Source: Whalleya microplaca (lineage: Eukaryota; Ascomycota; Sordariomycetes; Xylariales; Xylariaceae). Taken from it: a stretch of DNA of 64,000 nucleotides. Shown piece by piece: positions 32,982-43,687 of the stretch. Where the stretch lies: positions 248,001-312,000 of the forward strand of contig MU385756.1 in assembly GCA_022497155.1 (NCBI GenBank), in the 5' to 3' direction. The number at the start of each line of letters is the position of its first letter. Position 1 is the first letter of the stretch. The notes under the pieces were generated by a model. It saw only the letters and a list, made by a program, of their open reading frames with translations, did not search any database and was not told the DNA's origin. Made by a program: the position numbers and the translations under genes.

Positions 32982-33873
32982 TCTGTTTTGCTCCCTTTTT
33001 TAGGGGTGTGTGGGATTGTGCCTGTATAGGCTGGGCTGGACTGAGCTGAGCTGAGCTGAGTTGAGTTGGACGGAACCGAATACCGGGATGGGGTAGTGTG
33101 AGATCTAATAGACGATTATTAGGTATCCGAGAAAATTGGACGCTGTATTACTGAATGTACCAGTTCAATTGTGTATGTTGAAAACAAAAACGCCAATGTC
33201 AAGTTGAAGGTTGTTGAAGATGGACGTTTTTTTTGGTGGGGTTTACCAAGTAGTTTTTGTGAAGTTGGAGGAGACCCAATAGTGCGGGCGTAGGATCCCA
33301 CCAATGCGATGCTTGCTGCTACCCCGGATTTACCGAAAAGGGAATATCCATGTCATACTTAAGAGTGTCTGTCTGTCTCTGTTAGAACGCAATTGAACCT
33401 ATTAATGATGATATATACCTAGCATGTGTGTATCCGCAGCTGCTATACTTTCTATAGTCACTTCTCATCATGTGATAGGTACACAGCCAGTATAGTTATA
33501 TATCCCCCATATGCTTTACTCTATATCAGGTCTACCTAGGTCACATCTCAAGGTACCTTATAACAGATAGTCTAGGCACGTGGGTATGTCAACGGTCAAC
33601 AAGGAACGAGTGTCGTACTTCGATTGGAACGGCCGTATCTCCACCGAGTGGCACGTCACGCAAAATCCTACAGATAAAAATGCGAGAGTTGGGAAAGTCA
33701 TTTTGCTAGAATGTATCCAGGCGTAACATCGTTATAGTGAGCGGTGCATGTACAAGAAACCCTTCATCATTAGAGCCAGCCAGGACCAATCAATTTCCCT
33801 ATCCTCTTCATATCGAATATTCCTACGGAGTAAGCGGGTTGCAGCCCGTTCACCAACACGTCCATCAGTGCTT
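32982..33873. other. Intergenic region, 892 bp
   Basis: RRP41 promoter side and 3' flank of the F-box-like gene. Contains a CTGAG pentamer run at 33041-33066. No gene seen. Confidence 0.45.
33041..33066. repeat. (CTGAG)n microsatellite
   Basis: About five CTGAG/TTGAG units within the RRP41 5' flank. Confidence 0.8.
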
Positions 33874-34833
33874 CTACGCAACCACCATAATATTGTGGCC
33901 GCCTGAGTTCATGAGCAGTGGCGCATGGAGATTCAGAACCGGTTTCGGTTCCACCTCCTCCGCATCAGTCCACCCTCTTTCCGCTCCCCAGATGATTCTC
34001 AATCCCCGGGAGGTTACAACATCCATCAATCCGCGCATGAGGGCCCCTGATTTCTTAACACTGGACCATGCATCGAACTCGACCCGCTCAACCCAGGGCA
34101 TCTCGTCGAGGACGGCGATCAGCAGCGCCATCGAGAATTTTTCGTAGAACTGGTCGGCTTGGCGGAACCCCTTGAATATATCGTTTCCCGGGTCACACTC
34201 GACGAAGACCGTGACCTTATTGATGTTGATACAATCACTTAACCCCAACGCCGGGTTCACCACCCAGCCGCGCGGCGGCTTACTCCAGCCCGGGCCCAGG
34301 CGCAACTCGAGCGAGGTCAGACACGCCCGTTGGCCCGGCTTCATACGTGCCAGTAGGGGCTTCTTGGTCTTGAAGAACCGCCCAGGGTAAGTCGGAAAGA
34401 TGCGAGCTGGGTGTGTGCTGTAGAAGAGGTACGAGGCCTCGTTATATATAGTGCGACAAGTTCGCAGGATGGCCAATTTCTGATGGATCCTCTTGTAGTT
34501 GTCGGGATCCAGATCGAGCACGTAGCCGGTGTTGGCAAAATGGTACTCGTAGACTTTCAAGCGCAACTCGGATGGCAGGAGGAGAAAGGGAAACGGCTTC
34601 AGCTTGACTCGTTTCGGCTTCGGTGTTTTCGGGCTGGGCGCGTGAAGCGAAAGCGCGCCCATCGGGATCTTCGCGACCTCATCGTTGACATCGTACTCAG
34701 CTTCGGAGGCATAGGTGGAGGGGTATGCTGAACTGAGAGGAGTAGTAAAGGCTGATGAGACAGGCGTGGGACCCGAGGCGAGGCCCAGCGCCCGTGATCC
34801 CCTACCTGATGCCGCGGTTTTGCGTCCACGCAT
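33874..34833 (-). CDS. F-box-like fungal protein of unknown function
   Basis: Single exon, 319 residues. After a basic Ser/Thr-rich N-terminus (~1-85), the segment FPFLLLPSELRLKVYEYHF matches the F-box-like opening seen in a very large family of ascomycete proteins, followed by LAILRTCRTIYNEASYLFYST, the second conserved block of that family, and a long beta/alpha region with no recognised catalytic motif. F-box proteins deliver substrates to SCF ubiquitin ligases, but many fungal members are uncharacterised and may not bind Skp1. It has no intron and stands apart from its neighbours. Confidence 0.75.
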   Translation of the reverse strand: MRGRKTAASGRGSRALGLASGPTPVSSAFTTPLSSAYPSTYASEAEYDVNDEVAKIPMGALSLHAPSPKTPKPKRVKLKPFPFLLLPSELRLKVYEYHFANTGYVLDLDPDNYKRIHQKLAILRTCRTIYNEASYLFYSTHPARIFPTYPGRFFKTKKPLLARMKPGQRACLTSLELRLGPGWSKPPRGWVVNPALGLSDCININKVTVFVECDPGNDIFKGFRQADQFYEKFSMALLIAVLDEMPWVERVEFDAWSSVKKSGALMRGLMDVVTSRGLRIIWGAERGWTDAEEVEPKPVLNLHAPLLMNSGGHNIMVVA

Positions 34834-35917
34834 GTCGCAAATTTGTGTTGAGCAGAGCTTTGCGAATTGCTGACAGTTTGGATTAGGATTTAGAAAAGTC
34901 TAAACGTGGCGGTGCAGTTGGCAGGTTCCTTCAGTCACGCGACAAATCACTTTCGCAAAGATACCAGACAGAGGTCAGAAAAGAACCGAGGCAAAAACTC
35001 GGATTTAGTTTTGAAGTTTGTATAATCGTGTCCGGATTATGGTGTGTCGTGTTCGTTATATGATCTAGGGCGACTGGTTATATCTGGAAACGACGAAGCA
35101 TCGCGAGGGTGGTGCCATCGTGATACTTCAACGAGTGACAGCCACCCTCTAGAATGCAGCACTGTTCGCTGCCATGGTGAAAGATGTTGGTAATGGTTGT
35201 ATGCAAAGTGGTCAGTTGATGTATATAGCCGTGTCAGAGATCAATTCCGTCGAGAAAAGAGAGGGGAAGGACGAATGGCAAATGGCGAGAGAGTTGCAGT
35301 AGTAAAAGGAGAAGGTTGCTTTCCGGAGCAGAGTGTTCAAAGGCTGTGGCAGTCAATGCATTGCACGACTAGAGTATGTATCCAAATCGGCTTTAGGTCA
35401 AGTGATAGGCTGATAAGGAAGATGGATGGCACGGCAGCCACAGATGGGGAGGCGGGGTTCAAAGGCAATTGAAGGGATTAGGGCCAATGAAAGACATGTC
35501 AGCCACAGCACGAGCACCCAGCGGACATATGACGTAAGAATTCAACAGAGACTTCGTGGCTTGACCACCTCCGGTCATCGGGGAAAGGCAACGCCCGTGG
35601 TCCCATCCATCGGGCAGTCCCGAGTCTCCGTCATGGCAGCCTGCAGGTGGCACGAACGCGGCAGAAGTTCGGCAATAAAAATTTAGAGATGGGTACGTAG
35701 GTACGGAGTAGAGAAGCCAATGAGAAGATTGTGGAAGCTATGTCCTCCAAAAAATCCGAACTGCTATCATTTTCATCATCGTGCATTCTGCAACCAACAC
35801 CAGCCGACCCTTTCAGCCCGTGCGTCCTGCTTCATTGACTGACAGCATTTTGTCGCTGGTGGCTTCAACATATAGTGGCCTTGTGAGACGAGCCATTGCT
35901 AGAGTCTACCAGCCGCA
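34834..35917. other. Divergent intergenic region, 1.08 kb
   Basis: Between the starts of the F-box-like gene (minus) and TIM50 (plus). Carries both promoters; only low-quality short frames. Confidence 0.45.
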
Positions 35918-37662
35918 ATGCTGTCCAGAGCTCTTGCGCGCTCTGCGCGGCTACCAGCGCTCTCAAGGCCGGCCATTGCCCTCTCGACTTCTCCCAGAGT
36001 AGCCATACCGGCCACAACGATATGGATGCGAGGCATGGCTAAGAAGAATCGGCCGAGAAATGCGCCTTCAGCGAACAGTCAAAGTCAAAACCAAAGCCAA
36101 CAACAACAGACACCTAGCGCTCAACCCTCACAGAGTGCCCAGTCTTCGAAGCCGAGTCCGAGTCCTGCATCCGCCTCCCCCTCTGTGCAACCTTCACAAG
36201 GCGTCGCCGAGTCGCAGACATCCGCAACCGAGACGCCAAAGACGCCAGAGAAGCCAGAGGCGCCAGAGACCTCCAAACCCGACTTCAGTTCCCTCCCCGA
36301 CCTGACACAAGGTATCCCCTCGACACTCGAGTATGAGACGAGCGGTGCCACCAAAAAGTCCGAGTTGGCCGCCATTGAGGAGGAAGAGACGCCTGAGACC
36401 GAAGGCGGTGGTGGGCGTGGGCGTGGGGAGCTCCCTGCTTCTGCGTACATGAGCTCGACCGAGAAGCGCAGGATCAAAGTGGCCAATCGCATGTATGCCG
36501 CAGCTCTGGCCTTAGGTCTTCTGGGCATTGCCTACCTGGGCCGGGACTGGGAAGAGGACGAAGCAGCTGCGCATACTGATATCCCCAACGGTTGGTCGAT
36601 AGGTCTGTGGTGGAAGCGCGCCGCAGCTCGCATCGACGACACCACGAGCTATTACAAAGAGCCTGCGTTCGATAAGCTTCTGCCTGATCCCGATCCGATG
36701 TTTGAACGGCCGTATACCCTCTGTATCAGTCTCGAGGATATGTTGGTACACAGCGAATGGACGCGGGAACATGGTTGGAGAGTCGCAAAGCGTCCTGGCG
36801 TTGACTACTTCCTACACTACCTCAGCCAGTACTACGAGTTGGTGCTATTTACCAGTGTGCCGTTCACTATGGGCGAACCGCTTGTCCGGAAATTAGACCC
36901 CTTCCGATTTATTGTATGGCCCCTATTTAGGGAAGCCACCAAGTACAACGACGGCGAGATCGTAAAGGTTAGTTCTATCGTGCAATTCTGTCTCTGCCCG
37001 GGCCGCCACTGACGATCACTACCGAACAGGATCTGTCCTACTTAAACCGTGATCTTTCTAAAGTTATAATAATTGATTCGAAGGCGTCGCACGTGCGAAA
37101 CCAGCCCGAGAATGCTATCATCCTTAAACCGTGGACTGGCGATCCGAGTGACAAGGAACTCGTATCATTGATCCCTTTTCTCGAGTATATTCACACGGTA
37201 CAGTACAAAGACGTCCGTGAGGTGCTCAAGTCTTTCGAAGGCAAGCATATCCCGACCGAGTTTGCCCGCCGGGAAGCTATAACCCGCGCCGAGTTCCAGA
37301 AGCAATTCGAATCGGAGAAGAGACGCAGGCCGAAGGGGTCTGGAATGGGAGCGCTGGGCAGCCTGCTTGGTCTAAAACCGAGCAGCATGACCATGATGGT
37401 CCCGGTGGAGGGCGAGCAGAGCCCCGGCGAGGCCTTCGCGCAAGGCAAGATGTTGCAGGACATCGCGAGAGAAAGGGGCCAGCGCAACTACGAGCTGATG
37501 GAGAAGGAGATCCGCGAAAACGGCGAGAAGTGGCTCAAGGAGGAGCAGATGGCGCAGGAAAAGATGCAGGCTGAGGCCATGAGCAGCATGAAGACCTCCT
37601 TTATGGGCTGGTTTGTGGGCTCGAACCCACCGAAGGAGAATCCTAACGAACCCAAGAAATAA
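35918..37662 (+). CDS. TIM50: Mitochondrial inner-membrane translocase subunit TIM50
   Basis: Two exons, 35918-36967 and 37030-37662 (62-bp intron), give 560 residues. The N-terminus is Arg/Ser/Ala-rich without acids (matrix presequence), followed by a Gln/Ser/Pro low-complexity stretch (~60-140). One membrane span (~190-208, ANRMYAAALALGLLGIAYLG) precedes the intermembrane-space FCP1/NIF-like domain: LEDMLVHSEW (272-281), KRPGVDYFLHYLSQYYELVLFTSV, and after the intron DLSYLNRDLSKVIIIDSK. The phosphatase DxDxT motif is degenerate, as usual for Tim50. Tim50 receives presequences from the TOM complex and passes them to Tim23. A coiled, charged C-terminal extension (~450-560) is rich in Lys/Glu/Met. 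All features fit an orthologue. Confidence 0.95.
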
Positions 37663-38465
37663 ATGCAGAGGATGATATGATTATCTAGGAGGAAATGTAT
37701 TGATACGGAAAGGCCTCCTATTTCCAGCTTGGGTCAACGACATAGGACAGGCGTTTGATTCAATTGGGTGTACACGGTTCGGGTGGTTTGGGAGGGGAGG
37801 AAAAACCACCCAGCACGACACCCTGAACTCTACTCATGTTTGGAATGGCGGCATCATCACATAATGGTTTTGCATGGGATGGAAGGCAGGCTGGTCTGGG
37901 AAGAAAATGACTGGCTATATTAAAAAGTGAGTGTCATATTCGCTTCTTTTCTTTCCAGCCCCTGGAAGAGAACGGGACTGGAGAGAGATCTGAACGAACA
38001 GCAAGCATAATCCCCTGTATTATAAGTATAAAACGAGCGACTACGTACTAGAAGAGTTGAACTGCCGTTTTCACGGTTTTTCTCCCCTGGGTAGTTGGTT
38101 GGTGGTGTATGTAGAGAGGAAAAACCCTGACCTGAATGATGAAGCGAAATTGTATAATGTGTACTTCCCCCGATTTTGAAATGTTTGGGATACCGAACGC
38201 CGCCTCCAAATGAGCTAATAGGGCGAATACCAATAACGGTGTTAGAAATTGAACCTAACTCGCTCCATTTACTCGGCCACAGCTACACCTCCCGGTAATG
38301 TCTCGCAATGTGAATGTTAAAGAAGAACTCAAGCCGCAAAGTCGGTCCCTATTTTTTGTATCCTCTCCCCCTTTCTTCTTTCCCGCCTAACTTGAACACC
38401 ACACTAGGTGTGCAACTATGGAAAGCGTGCCCATCTTAGATGCCTGAAAAGATTTTCTGAGATCA
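37663..38465. other. Convergent intergenic spacer, 803 bp
   Basis: Between the 3' ends of TIM50 and the small secreted protein. Includes one copy (38227-38286) of a dispersed repeat that recurs at 41491-41550. Confidence 0.45.
38227..38286. repeat. Dispersed repeat copy A
   Basis: A ~55-bp block containing GAACCTAACTCGCTC and CGGCCACAGCT, about 80% identical by eye to 41491-41550 in the same orientation. It is non-coding and may be the end of a degraded mobile element. Confidence 0.55.
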
Positions 38466-38827
38466 TCAGTCGTCGCCGAACTGGTCGTTCTCGTAACACC
38501 ACTCGCATCGGGGATCTGTCTCGCAGTTGAAGTCCCTGGCGTGTACGTCAGTCATTGAATCGATTATATCACCGCCTATGTCACTCTTCAAGCAGTGCTT
38601 GTTCCTCTTCACCTAGCGTCTTTTTCTTTCGTTTTTAAACGAAGTGTTAATGCAAGGGCAGTGTTGGGTTGGGTTGAATAGGAACGGCAACAGACGTAGG
38701 CGCGAAAAAAAAAAAAAAAAAAAAAGAAAAAGGGAAATTAGTCAGAAAGGGGCGACACGAGGGACCCAATGGNNNNNNNNNNCCTTTTTTGGTTTGTTTT
38801 AAATGTACCGGCAACCCCCCCCCCCCC

Positions 38828-38863
<36 letters not shown>

Positions 38864-39057
38864 AGAAAGAAACTGGCAAGAAATACGTACCCATTGCAGT
38901 GTGTGCAGTAGTCCTTTATCGAAGGACAGTCTGGCGTATCACTTTCCGCCGCTGCCACCACTGCGTGATCCGGCGCAGGTATCCACGTGGGTGATGGGGC
39001 GGCTATCGCGCCGGCCGCGAAGAAGAGAGCGAGGCTGAAGATGCCGAAGGTATACAT
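38466..39057 (-). CDS. Small secreted six-cysteine protein
   Basis: Two exons, 39057-38891 and 38535-38466, join in phase to 78 residues. The signal peptide is clear (MYTFGIFSLALFFAAGAIAA, cleavage after AIAA or APS), leaving a mature acidic peptide of ~58 residues. It has six cysteines: three in DCPSIKDYCTHC before the junction and three in NCETDPRCEWC after it. The donor GTACGT and acceptor GCCAG are good, but the 355-bp intron contains A/T and C homopolymers and an assembly gap (38773-38782), so its true length, and whether another exon hides there, are uncertain. Size, secretion and cysteine content match effector- or antimicrobial-like fungal peptides; no family is recognised and no function is claimed. 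Confidence 0.7.
38773..38782. other. Assembly gap (10 N) in homopolymer-rich DNA
   Basis: Ten Ns flanked by an A-run at 38706-38724 on one side and C-run plus A-run (38815-38861) on the other. The gap length is nominal. Confidence 0.98.
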
Positions 39058-41490
39058 TGTGTATATATATTGCTATAGGATATTTATAACTAACGAGATA
39101 GTCGCGTCTGGTATGTATAAGAAGTGTTCTGTAAGGTAGGACTGACGGTCAATAGTCGTGGCCTCTTCTGGGGCTTATATAGGAATTGGGGTCTCAGGCA
39201 ACGTGCTTATAAGGTTGCTGTATATGATGCCTGTTTCGACCAACTATAGTTATTCGCGAGTTGGTGTGGCATAGTCGAACCTGCTGATATCGTCTCGTTT
39301 CACTTCAACTGCTTTCACAACATGAAGTCTAGAGATAACATACCAAGAATTGTCAGGTGGTTGACTGTATACCTAGGTTAGAGCAACACATCCGGCTCTT
39401 GTAGTCAACATCTATATCATGGGTCATTGCAGAAGAGCCTGCTGACATCGTCGTACTTGCTTCCACAACATCGAATCCCATGAGAATCGATTCGACTTTC
39501 TCATCAAGTTACGGTAATAACATATCCTCAACAAAACTGGCATGCTACCCTATGACTATAGCTTATTCACCGACATACATGCTACTCGTCCTGGACAACA
39601 TTGCACAAGATGCCATGGAAGTACGGCTACCTACGCACATGGCCAAACTACCTCTCATATCTATGATGATGGCCATTCTTTTCTTACATATTATTTGTTC
39701 ACGCCGCGGTAGGCGACTCACCGCCTCTGAGGTGTGCTGCGTATAAGATCTCGGCTTGTGAGCTCGGACCGGCTGATATGGCCGTAGACCGTGACACACT
39801 GTACCACGGACGTCCCCCACCCCCCAAGGCTACCGCCAGAAACGTATTGTCGGTGAGCCCAACAGCCGCGTGGCTGGGAGCGGGCACGGCACTCGATGAT
39901 GCGCCGAGTGGAAAAGAGAAAGATACCGATCAGATTCAGATGTCCGTCGTGACACGATCGTGTTTGCTCTGTACTGAAGAACCAGCTGTACCTACTCTTG
40001 GCGGTAGTAGACCCGAGTCGGCCGTATAAGTGCTTTCCTTTACTTTGTCTCGAAATTAGAAATAATATTCACTATAGCTAAGAATACCCGACACGTCAGG
40101 CAGTCTATATATTTATTGAGATTTCCTTTTTATACTACATACAATTAGTCATAACTTCATATTTGGTACCAAGAGCAGAACATGTTAAGATATTGCTTAG
40201 AGTAGTCTATACAAACACGTCGCAAGCACGACCGCTCTTCGTACCAAGGTATGCAGTATACCTAGTAGCTTAATGTATATGTTACACGAGCAACGTAGAA
40301 GTTTGGGAAGGCGGGGAGAGCAAGGCTGAGGGGTCGTCTTTAGATCGAAGATGCTGGTTAAGAAGAGCCGACGTCGGTTGAGGTCAGATGGTCTCCAAGT
40401 CCGGAGCGATCAAGAAATCGATCTGGTACCACAACTCTCATGCTTTCTTCCTTGGAGAAGAAAACAGAGCCTGTGGTTATCTGTTTGCGTTCGATGTTCT
40501 GGGTAGCACGAGATCTGAGCCCAGAAGGATCGATGAATACAAGATTGCGTAAGAAGAGGGTGACAGCGATGACGATGAGAGATACACAAGGCTGACCAAC
40601 AGTAGACAACACTGAATGCCAAGTTGCTATAGGTTTGGGAAAATGAGAGGTTGGGAATTTGCTTTAGAGACTTATTGAGTTTCCATGATCGCGGATCATG
40701 ATCCGAGACCATTGGGTGCCGTGTGAAAGTAACATAGAGCCTGTCATTTTACCTATGGTGAAATTATTGGATCAGATGGCATCAACTTAGTTGGTATCCA
40801 TCCTGGAATTGTAAGTTTTCGATGCAAGGTTCGTGTCTCATGAACTAGAGCTAACTACCTAGGTACGTAGCCACGATACCTCAAGTTACATACAACATCT
40901 ATACGAATGAAGCTATAGGCAACATATGGAGATCATGGGGACAAACCCATCTACCTATCCGTCTACTTCCCTATAAACACATACCTACCTACTACCACGT
41001 ACGTGCCGATATGTCGCCTAGCTGGATCGCATGCAAGGGCGACAGCATACTCCAAGGCAAACGACGCACGTTGGCGTGACACAACCGTCATGTCGCCTAA
41101 CGGCCCTGACCAACTAAGTAGCCCTGATATGTTCGGCAGTAATTGCTCTTTTCGTACGAACTCCTACGAACAAGGGAACTCTTTCAATCTAACCTTCCCG
41201 GCCCAAAGCTATGGACCCGGGACTTCATTCCATGCCTGGACTAAGCCCGTCTCGTAGACATGCATATAGATAGCATAGCTTAAAGAGCAACAGACCATGC
41301 GAAAAGCCAAGGCCTGAATAAAGAATGTCGGTAGGTGGTAGGCATTCACTCTTCGGTCCTTTTCGATATACGACTTCTGGGTAACATCTACTATAGTAGG
41401 TCCCAAGCTCGAGGATGCGAGAAAGCAAACTTGGAAGTTCTCCCGCAGCTAAACTGCCTGCATGAAGAATTGGTTTGGTGTTGAACCCCA

Positions 41491-41550
41491 ATGCCAATAG
41501 CGCTGTTTAGGAATCTAACCTAACTCACTCTTGTCTGCTCAGCCACAGCT
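41491..41550. repeat. Dispersed repeat copy B
   Basis: Matches 38227-38286 (shared CCAATA, TCTAACCTAACTCACTC and CAGCCACAGCT blocks) with a few substitutions and short indels. Confidence 0.55.
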
Positions 41551-41783
41551 CTTAGTACCTGACCGTTCGACCACTCATATAGCTCACCGGCCGACTGCCT
41601 GCTTATATGGAGTTTATGGAGTTGAGGTGGATTCATTCGGCAAGTAGCTGAATGAGTTAGCAATATGGATCTGTTATGGGGCTGTTATGTTGCATGAGCA
41701 GCGTTTTGCTGGAAATACCTGGTCCGCGATGAGCACTTAGTCGAACCCTTGGTAACCCATTAATAACCCTTGCCGATCAGCAT

Positions 41784-42339
41784 GATTTTCGTAGCCCACC
41801 TAAAACTCCCTCCCTTTTTTCCTAAAACTCCCCCCTCTCCACTTAGTACAGCGCCATCATACGCTGACATAGGTGACCTCTCAGATTAGTATGTAGATCA
41901 GTGTCGATTAGTGAAATTACAATATACTGGCTATATACCGCCGTATACACTCTGTACCTAAGGTAGGTAGGTAGGTAGTTATTGATGTCTATGTCCCATT
42001 TTCGTCAATTACAGCCTCCTTCAACACTAAACAATCGATATTAGCGCCATCTACTATAACTACCTACTTAAGTATAGTTCCGTAGTTGGCTATTATAACC
42101 TCATTTATATTGACTTATCTTATAGGCCCTGCAGGATATCGGCTTTCTTAAACGTGAGGGCCAAAAAAGTAATACGCGTCAAATGCCTCCAGCGCGTACG
42201 GTATTTATATATACGTAATACATCTCATCTACATATTAATCTGGAGGGGTGCCCATGTCAGCGGCATACTTTGGTACTGAGTGGAGAGGGGGGAGTTTTA
42301 GGAAAAAAGGGAGGGAGTTTTAGGTGGGCTAGATTTTCG
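41784..42339. mobile_element. hAT-like MITE (540 bp) with 8-bp target-site duplication
   Basis: The element spans 41792-42331 and begins TAGCCCACCTAAAA and ends with its exact inverse. The terminal inverted repeats (41792-41849 and 42274-42331) are 58 bp with one mismatch (41844), and weaker inverted similarity continues inwards for another ~45 bp (GCTGACAT and CAGATTA..TATGTAGAT blocks). It is bracketed by a perfect direct repeat GATTTTCG at 41784-41791 and 42332-42339. An 8-bp duplication with TA-rich short TIR ends is typical of the hAT superfamily (some Mutator-like elements also give 8-9 bp). There is no transposase frame, so it is non-autonomous. Confidence 0.88.
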
Positions 42340-43687
42340 ACGATATATCATAGAACGTTAGGATGGTCAGATTCTTAATATATCTTCACTAACGCACAAG
42401 TCAGAACTATCTTGGGTCAAAATCGTATTCCGTATATATCTAACAGATCAACGCTATTTTGTCAAAAATATCCTTCGTTATAATAAGTAGCCTCTTGGCT
42501 GTTCGGTTACCTTTTAGCATATACGTATAGTCCCTGGTTCCACTCTAGGTAGCAGCCGAACCATACTTGGGACCTAGTAGAAAAGTGGCTTCAATCTGAA
42601 GCACAGGCTATCAGGGGATGTAAGCGCAGTGCATATTTTAGCAAAGGCTGCTAATGCAACTTATTTAACAGACCCTGTGGGGAAGAAAACAAACAAACTC
42701 CAAACCCACCTGCCACCAGACCCGAGACTAAGGACCCGTAATAGCCGAGTCTGGTGATAGGTATGGGTTCCTCTATCTATTAACCTACCGCGTATAATCT
42801 GAATGAATCGAGATCATCCAGATATGCTCAACAAAATCTGTTCAAGGATACGCTTATTAGGCATATATGCAAGGAGGTAATGTAGAGAAGCATACATACT
42901 TTACCTACTTAGCATATAGAAGTTCTCGAGTATGTACATATAGTAAGACTAGTAGCAGCAAAATGTCACGATATTCACACCCCACACTTAAACTCTTAGA
43001 TTGTAGATATCATATTTTTGATATATATAGTGTATGTATGTAAACGTAGTATGTATGTATGTGTGCATGCATGAATCTGCTTGCCTAACAGCCAGCCGCC
43101 TATAGCCAGCCCAAGCCAGTACCGTCCACGAACCCCTTTCTTTCTTTCTCTCTTTCCCAACCTAAAACAAGAACCAAAACCGTACCCAAAAAAAATCCAA
43201 CGCTGGAATTCCAACCCAAATCCCATTTGCGCTCCAGCCGGGGCTCCCTGCCCTCCATGAACGCCCGTCCTGAAAAAGATGACTCCTGGCCGGCCTGTTC
43301 ATTTACATACATACACACATACATTAGTAACATAGATACGTAGAGATCCACTGTCAGAATCCCGGTGAGATCACGCCATGTAGTTAGACGCACCCCTAAG
43401 GGCAACCACGCGAACAAGCTTGGCAGTGAAACAAGCATTTTCTGCTTCTCCGGCGGGCGGGATACCCGTTCGGAACTGCCACGCAGTAAGCACGCCAATA
43501 AGGTGATTTTAGCTCCATTGTCTGCCCGTTGAACCTCTTAAGGGCCGGGTATTTCATAGTCATCGACTAAGCGGGAGAATGCCCTTGAAGACTAGGCTCC
43601 AGGCCTCCGCGTAGATCCTCAACGCGGACCCGGCCGTGCTTAATCAAGTGAATAATAGTGTAGAGTAGCATAACACAGCGTAGCATC

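Larger units (their letters stand above)
39058..43687. other. Gene-poor region, 4.6 kb
   Basis: No gene is supported. The region contains a second copy of the dispersed repeat (41491-41550), a 540-bp MITE (41792-42331), and TAGGTAGG-type repeats (41963-41977). Scattered open frames of 60-130 codons lack any family resemblance. Confidence 0.55.
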
